Below are positions 57,880 to 64,000 of a DNA stretch of 64,000 nt, one piece after another (the stretch's first letter is position 1; each line of letters starts with the position of its first letter). Source of the stretch: Symsagittifera roscoffensis. Taxonomy: Eukaryota > Xenacoelomorpha > Acoela > Convolutidae. The DNA lies in contig NC_087069.1 of the NCBI RefSeq assembly GCF_963678635.1, positions 43,848,688 through 43,912,687 on the forward strand, given 5' to 3'. Under the pieces are notes generated by a model. The model made no database searches, was not told the DNA's origin, and saw only the letters and a list, made by a program, of their open reading frames with translations. The translations under genes were made by a program, and so were the position numbers.

Positions 57880-59000
57880 GCTACATGTAGACATTATTAT
57901 TGCTTACTCTAAGGTTTGTCAGTATATCACTTTTCAGTCGTGTGGCGAGCAGAGCCGCTTGAAGCTCTAGCTTTGGTATAGATAGCGCTTTCATTGGTGC
58001 AACGCGAGCTTTACCAAAGATGAAGGATAAATGAGTTTTGTGCGAACTCGAGAGCCGCGCACGAAAAAAATGCAATTGCACAGAAAATGTCCTGCGAGCT
58101 ATCACCGACATGTGGAGCTCAAATTGATCCACAGGTTCTTTGAAATAACAGCGGGGAATAGTCAATTGCCCTAAGAGAGGGAGACCGGAGTGCCACTCGA
58201 GAAATTTAATTCTTATTACTTCTTATTCGTCGTCCCAACTTCGGCCATTGATTTTCCAATTATCTTTAAGCAAAATACGGGCCCTAACTATGTATGGACC
58301 TACTAACCGAACAGGGTCAAACACAAAAGATACGAAACTCAAGACGGTTCGTTAAGTTTTTGCCTTATCGAGAGGACGATCCATGCCTCTGCTGACAACC
58401 ATTGTGTTTTTCATATGCTCCCACTTAAGACCTAAGTCGTGTAATAGTTGTTCGGAACCGTTACATATTTTTTGATGGGTTAAGACAAGGTTTCGCAGTC
58501 CTCGGGATCCATTGTTAAAATAAACCCATCAGCAATACTGACAAATTTAGTCAAATTGAATCCTCCCAACCCAAGTAACGAAACCAAATCACGGTTATTT
58601 TCAATTGCATGTGTAACGTTCTCGAACAAATCCAAGTAATCGTCCACGTAAAAGTTTTTGTTTAGTACTGATGCAGACTCAGGGTATTCGGAAGTATTAT
58701 CAGTTGCTGTTTTTCGCAACGCGAAATTGGCGCATGTAGGAGAACCCCGTGCGCCAAATATATGGCGAGTGTACTGGTGAACTACCACATCAGAAGTGGT
58801 ATACTCCCGCCACAGAAACGGAGCGAAATTTGATCGCGGGCGAGGACCCCCACCTGGAGGAACATACCGTCTTCTATATCCACGGAGACGGCGTACTTAT
58901 CTTGACGGAAAAGATCAAAAATTAAATTTTGGAGTACGTCCTGACCCACCAATAAGGACTTATTTAAGGATGTGCCGTGAAACTTAGAAACCTCATTAAG
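57880..59000 (-). pseudogene. BEL/Pao reverse transcriptase and RNase H region (fossil)
   Basis: The minus strand has HIFGARGSPTCANFALRKTA and, after about 25 residues, NFYVDDYLDLFENV, containing the YVDD catalytic box. Farther along lie APMKALSIPKLELQAALLAT and LKSDILTNL, the start of the RNase H-like region in Pao elements. It is part of the broken element. Confidence 0.85.
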
Positions 59001-60344
59001 CAGTCGGCGCGCGTTACCCGGCTTGTTCGGATCTACGACAGGATGGTGCGGAAAATACCACTCGCGATCGGAACGCTTACGTGGATCATGCGAGTCGAAA
59101 GTAACGACATAGCTTTCCTTAATGTCCTCTAATTGCCTCTACGTATCTTTTGCGCAGTTCAGGGTCTTTACTTAGCCTTCTCGCCAGTGTTTTAAAATGG
59201 GCGAATGACGAGTAATAATTGTTTGGTAGACTGACATTACTATCAATCCAAAGCATAGGCACAATGAATCTTTCGCCATTATGAACGGTTTCAGATTGAA
59301 GGGTGGATAAAGCATGTTTATCCGCGGCAGAACGGGCATCGACTTGTTTCAAATTAACATAAGTTACCAACTCGTACTAGGATTTTATCTCGTCAGTCAA
59401 AGAAGAATCTTCAACAACACTTTTGAAACACGAAGAAGTAGAACGAACGGACGGCGGCAACGGACCACTTACGACCCAACCTATCGGTAGGCGAAAAGAA
59501 CACGGTTAGTTATTATCTTCGGCAGCAAACCTTCAGACTTCCACCCAACAACGGCGTGGGTGGAAGTGTTTGTATTCTTCTTGGACTTGCTTGATCCAGC
59601 TTTATTTGAGTCATTCGAATTTTCCTTCCGAAGAAATATTTTATCGGCTCAATGAACAAGACAAAATGTGTGCTATCGCACTGGGGTTTCTGGCAATTTT
59701 TTAAGCTCTAGACCATTGCCGGAAACTATGATTGCCATTGAGGCAAGCGAAGCAAAGTTTCTGTTCAGCTATTCATTTTGCTCGCTGAGTAGCATTCTTT
59801 TCCTTAAAAACAGCACAATTCCACAATGCATGACTTCTCTTACACAAAACGCAGGGCAGAAACTTAGACTTATCCTGTGTTTAACCATTTACCATGGTAA
59901 TGGCTGCGAAAAATTTGGTCGTTTTTGGCCTAACTGGTTGATCGTTTTTGGCCTTAAAACTAAGTACACGTAACCTCTCATGACTCTCGGCCTTTTATTT
60001 CAACCAATAATTAAAATCTAAAAGAGTTGTGCGCCGCCAGTTATGCCTAACAGTATGCATGGACCAAGCTTCTTTGAGGTAAACATTCTTTAGATCATCG
60101 TTTAATGACAAAGATTTGGAAACTGCTACGAGGCCAGATATGGAGGAGGAGAAACTAATGATATTTCTGAATTGTGCATATTGAAAGGTGGAAAGGTACT
60201 CAATTCATCAAGATGTGCGCCACCAAAAGCGTGTGGTTGCCCAAACTTCCGTTGCAAGGTGGCCAGTGCATCTTTGAACATACCGCCACTATAACTTAAC
60301 TCCGCAATTGCAGTTTTTGCTTGTGACGAGTGTTTTTGAGTATC

Positions 60345-62126
60345 TTATCCGTTTCGCAGCAGCTGTATCCTAAGTGTCACATTCAAATCATCTGTCAGAA
60401 CAGCGGAATCAACGGTGGACTTAAACTGACCAAACCATTCGTACCAATTCAACGGGTTGCCGTCAAACTGGGCTTTTTTCCATTCGGGAAGATGATCTTT
60501 TTGGATATGCATGAATAATTCCACAAATTTCCAAGCGAAGAGAGGTCGAACCAATGAACAACCTTGGTTTGGATTAGCAGAAGACGGTGCGTAGTCTTCG
60601 TTGACTGGCTGGTAACAAATATTAGTATTATCGACAAAATGCGGAACCTGTTGAAGAATAACTGGTGGAGTACTAAAATACACAGTCCCACCACTTGTAT
60701 ACGGGACGGCTGTGTTACAAAATTTTCAGCATTACAACACTGAACAGGCGTGACTATTGGAGTTGTAGCGGCCAATCGAGGCAAATTTGCAATACTTGTA
60801 TAATAATCGTTGATATTAGGTGACACAGTATGTCGTACAAGGGGAATATTATGTTGCGTCTGGACTGGCGCTGCATGGCAATGAGGTGCCGAAACGAAAA
60901 CAAGCGGTGGGTTTATTCCAGAAGTTGAGAAGTCACCACCAGCAAATGCAGGTGTCAAAGAAGCAAAACCAGTACCAGGTTGTGCCGGTTACATGGGGAC
61001 AGGTAATAATTCCAGTTGCACGTTCGTAAAACTACCATTAGTTAAGTTTGAACTCATGGTCTGTAAAGGAACAGCAGACGGTGGTGATAACACGTTTGCA
61101 CTAGAATGCATATTGTTAACTGGGAATGAATCAGGTGGAACAGAAGCTTGCAATGGCAAAAGGCATGCACTGCCAAACTGAGGCATAGCCCGATATCCAT
61201 GACTATGGATTCCAGGGTCGTTCAGTTCTGTGTGCCTATGGTTGTGACAATTACCTGCGTTAATTGCTTGAACGAGACTGGCGGAAGTCGTCGGCTCTGA
61301 CGAAACTGGAACAGGAGTGAAGGCCAGAAAACCTAGCGCACTAGCATTGTCAGGAGGTGAACTAACAGAGTCTACCCAAGGATTAGTTCGATCGGTTGCA
61401 ACTTTCGAAACGGGCTGACTTACTCTTGTCGAGGTACTTTCCGCTTCCTTCTAGCTAACCTCGGATGATTAATTCTCATTTCAAATGCTTTCATTTCTAT
61501 TTCAATTACTTGTTTTTTACAACTTTCAGCCAATTGCTCTAGTTCCAGCTGACTTCGTTCAAACTTAAGACGATTCTCTTGCTCTTTAACCCTTAAAGAT
61601 ACTTGATACTGCCTTTCCAGCATCTCGTGGCGTCATTTCACTAAATTTAACTCAAGCCGTTTCTCACTTGATGACATATTGTGAACAGTCGACGTATGAC
61701 GAGTGGAAGCAGATTTATCAGACTTATGTGACTCTTGTTTTCTACTTTCTTTAGTTTTTTTAGAGACCTTAGACCTGATGTCTAAGATACTAGTGCCTTT
61801 CAGATACTAGTGCTTTTCAGATATTAGTACTTCTGAAACTCTTGTTTTTTGTGCGAACGTGAGGATGTCTCAGACCTAGTTTCGTGTAAAGATCCCTTGA
61901 TCCCTGTAATGCTGGGTCCTGGTAATGACAAAGGTTCAAGGCTCATCTTGTAACTCTGAACTTCATTCATTATTTTATCGTTCATTTCGATTAGTTTTTG
62001 CCAAAGGTTTTGCTGAGCCTTAACTTTTTCAGCGATTTCCATTTTTCCCGCTAACTTAATCAATTGCTCATTTACGTCCAGCATTATAAAATTTTGCGGT
62101 TCGACTATTATTATCAATGTACTCAA
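60345..62126 (-). pseudogene. BEL/Pao gag-like region (fossil)
   Basis: In minus-strand order: a helical segment (about 62.1-61.8 kb), a coiled-coil-like segment rich in Glu, Lys and Leu (about 61.62-61.42 kb), a Pro/Asn-rich linker, and the DUF1759-type region (LFAWKFVELFMHIQK, FDGNPLNWYEWFGQFKSTVD). These are the usual Pao gag parts. The region is broken. Confidence 0.75.
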
Positions 62127-62410
62127 GTATTAATGAGTTGCCTCTAAGCAGCTCAATTTCTAGATTTATACGGGTTTCAAATTACTTGCATATCTCATTT
62201 TGGAATTTTTCGTCCATGTTTTTTTATTTATAGATGCTCACTAAATTGAAAACATTTGATAAAATGAGGTGCTGATTTGATACGTAAAAATTAATAATAT
62301 ATCAACATTACTTTACAAGATGGGGAGCTTGACGTCTCAAGGCTTCTGCCTGGAGCCTAATTTTTTATCGCTTTTCGAGCTTTGATTAGCGTTACAACGC
62401 CTTACGACGT

Positions 62411-62680
62411 TCAGTCTCTGACGACGTTTAGAACGAGAATACCTGTTGAAACTAAACTTTCCTCTTTATCCTCAGTTCCGTTGCGTCTACAGTATACGAT
62501 CGCACAATTATTCGCCCTAAACTTTAATAACAATTTGATAAGTTGCTCACTACTCGGCTTCCGGTTATTTTTGCTGCGGTGCCTACTTACTGAGTTATTA
62601 ATGGCGTCGTGCCAAATTACAAGGTCGTTACGGTGAGACAAGTAATGATGAAGGTAGTATTGTATTGTTTTCTGAGTCAC
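62411..62680 (-). pseudogene. Small extra frame in the BEL/Pao leader
   Basis: An 89-codon minus frame contains NDLVIWHDAINNSVSRHRSK and CAIVYCRRNGTED, upstream of gag. The alternation of hydrophobic strands (LVIW, AIVYC, GILVLNVV) looks like a folded domain and may be an accessory gene or captured host sequence. I only vaguely recall similar text in invertebrate repeats and cannot name it. The leader to its right (62.7-63.6 kb) has a diverged repeat of about 200 bp (CAACAACAC...GAG...CCCGAG). Confidence 0.4.
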
Positions 62681-63632
62681 TAGTGTTAAAGTTCAAAGTT
62701 AAACCTGGTTTTGTGAAGCAAGCATTTTTGACGCGCTTCTGGGACGGAGCGGGAAGTTTCGATACGCGTGATCCAGGGAACTAGCTCGTACAACGAATAT
62801 CACACTTCTGGGACCTATGCGACGGCTACATTACTCTTTAGTACCAATGGGGTCGGAATATTAAGTAGGTCGGTTGAACTCCAACAACACATCCGGAGTT
62901 AACCCGAGTATGAAAGATTTCAACGTAACCCACTTAATATCACAGTACCTGAACACCTAAAATTACTGTCACCGAAAGAAGACAATAATCGGACGGGCAA
63001 CAAGGCTTTGATAAACTTGAAGTGAACCAGGCTTTCAGTTTCACCAGAGAAGGGTAGGGGGTCAGGCACATTGGTTAAGTTCCAACAACACACGCTGGAG
63101 AAACCCGAGGATGATAAAACTCAAATTAAACTGCCTGATATTTCATTACCAGTCCACTTATTATATAGTTGGTGTCATATCACAGCACAGTCTCGCAGAG
63201 GTCTGAGGAGGTTTTGAGAATTTGTTGACAATTTTCTACTTTTTTCACAAAATTTTTCGGAAATTTTTGATCGGCGGGTTCAAGTCAGAAAGCAATCCAA
63301 GAAACTAGTCCAGCACCTCTTGTCTATGTTCTGATTTCACGTATTAATAATCTGCTCACATATATCCAAAAGTTTTGATATCGAGAAAAAATTTTCCAGC
63401 TGTTTGTCTATGTACCGGTTGTAAAGATTTTCAGTTCAACGGAACTGCCCAAAAAGTTAGAGTATTAGAAAAAATCACCGAGTGCTAGCTTGTTAAAAAA
63501 ATTTCAAATTTTAGTACATCGCATATAAAATTATAGCACAATTTAAAGATCGGATGTTGCCGTCGTTGATATAGTGTTGTCTTCGTCTTGACTGCTTTCC
63601 GTTGTCACGCTGCTTCTGTCAGTTGATAGTAA

Positions 63633-63652
63633 GAGTCCCTTGTGGGTCGCCA
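63633..63652 (-). other. BEL/Pao primer-binding site
   Basis: The minus strand reads TGGCGACCCACAAGGGACTC directly inside the 5' LTR. It is complementary to a tRNA 3' end finishing in CCA, as expected for priming of reverse transcription. I cannot name the tRNA with certainty. Confidence 0.7.
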
Positions 63653-63657
63653 AAAAA

Positions 63658-63943
63658 TGCGCGCTCAATCTCCGTAAGATAAATTTGAAATCAAAAAAGC
63701 AAAAATAAAATCAAATTATTGGCAATACAAAAATATCGGCACAACAAAATTATCATCCAAACATAACATCATATAACACCAAAATTCTGCCCCAAAAACG
63801 GTACAAACTGGTGCAAGCTAGCCACAAGAACCGGCATTAAAGTCCTTGAGACAAATCGTAACCTTTTTTACGGTCAGTCTTACTCAAGGCTGAACCGAAT
63901 TCGAATAAAAAAAAACAGTATAAAACGGTCAAATGGGGCTATA
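63658..63943 (-). repeat. BEL/Pao LTR, 5' copy (right)
   Basis: It matches the left LTR from TGCGCGCTCAA through the AACATCATATAACACCAAAA core to CAAATGGGGCTATA. Past about 63,943 the sequence no longer matches the left LTR, so the element's outer end on this side lies there or has been replaced. Divergence from the left LTR is about 15-20 per cent by eye. Confidence 0.8.
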
Positions 63944-63971
63944 TCCCGTCCGATCTACATGTTGTAATGCC

Positions 63972-64000
63972 TGCGAAAGCAGGGACTCGAACCCGGTTGA
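63972..64000 (-). tRNA. Possible 3' part of a tRNA gene, cut by the window end
   Basis: The minus strand reads GGGTTCGAGTCCC, a match to the tRNA T-arm and internal B box (GGTTCGANTCC), with a T stem of five pairs of which one is mismatched. It is followed by a seven-base candidate acceptor strand CTTTCGC and discriminator A. The 5' half, needed to test the acceptor pairing and read the anticodon, is outside the window. It could instead be a tRNA-derived fragment. Confidence 0.4.

Larger units (their letters stand above)
55871..63943 (-). mobile_element. Fossil BEL/Pao LTR retroelement
   Basis: Reading on the minus strand: LTR, primer-binding site, leader, gag-like region (about 62.1-60.3 kb), reverse transcriptase (about 59.0-58.2 kb), RNase H-like region (about 58.2-57.6 kb), integrase (about 57.3-56.47 kb), polypurine tract and LTR. 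SDNGTNFVGAEKELL, LNKNFYVDDYLDLF and FDGNPLNWYEWFGQFKSTVD are typical of BEL/Pao integrase, reverse transcriptase and the gag-linked DUF1759 region. The element is broken, with well over ten breaks. Its LTRs differ at roughly one position in six, so it is old or is patched from two copies. It is inserted in the minisatellite end of the large element on its left. Confidence 0.9.

Noticed and set aside
57360-58987. Plus-strand frames within the BEL/Pao element
   Set aside because: They are opposite-strand shadows of the reverse transcriptase and RNase H regions.

Overview
The window looks like AT-rich nuclear DNA of an invertebrate, most likely a rhabditid nematode. Short introns end in TTTCAG or TTTAG, donors read GTAAGT, exons are small, and the repeats, a BEL/Pao retroelement and a Polinton/Maverick-type DNA polymerase fit nematode genomes. 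The species call is inference. Most of the window is repeats; no intact, clearly functional single-copy gene was found.

Layout. 1-1.48 kb: arm of a fold-back repeat, partly in tandem. 3.36-3.72 kb: poly-G tract plus a minisatellite built on TATGTATTAAGATAGGGAAT. 3.99-8.86 kb: six large palindromes spaced about 771 bp apart, each arm carrying a tiny C2HC zinc-finger exon. 10.8-15.6 kb: exons of a cysteine-rich host-like gene on the plus strand with one stop and one frameshift. 15.7-18.96 kb: an old duplication of a minus-strand multi-exon gene of unknown function. 20.1-33.96 kb: fossil Polinton-like material, including a near-identical tandem duplication (23,661-27,637 and 27,638-31,901) and the exonuclease and polymerase parts of a protein-primed DNA polymerase. 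35.3-36.34 kb: broken C-terminal piece of alpha-actinin. 37.97-39.84 kb: a fold-back element. 39.89-55.87 kb: one large composite element with long diverged terminal inverted repeats (poly-G and minisatellite outermost); its core is colinear with 20.2-23.6 kb. 55.87-63.94 kb: a broken BEL/Pao element on the minus strand, inserted in the end of that large element. 63.97-64.0 kb: possible 3' end of a tRNA gene.

Working together. The parts near 20-34 kb and 40-56 kb share the same order: a minus-strand gene fragment, a plus-strand fragment, a spacer, another minus-strand fragment, and then a cluster of CCAAT boxes. They look like copies of one element family of different ages. The zinc-finger exon occurs in the terminal repeats of the large element and has been amplified as palindromes at 4-9 kb. 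Two gaps of exactly 200 N and two near-perfect tandem duplications mean that assembly error must be excluded before any recent duplication is believed.
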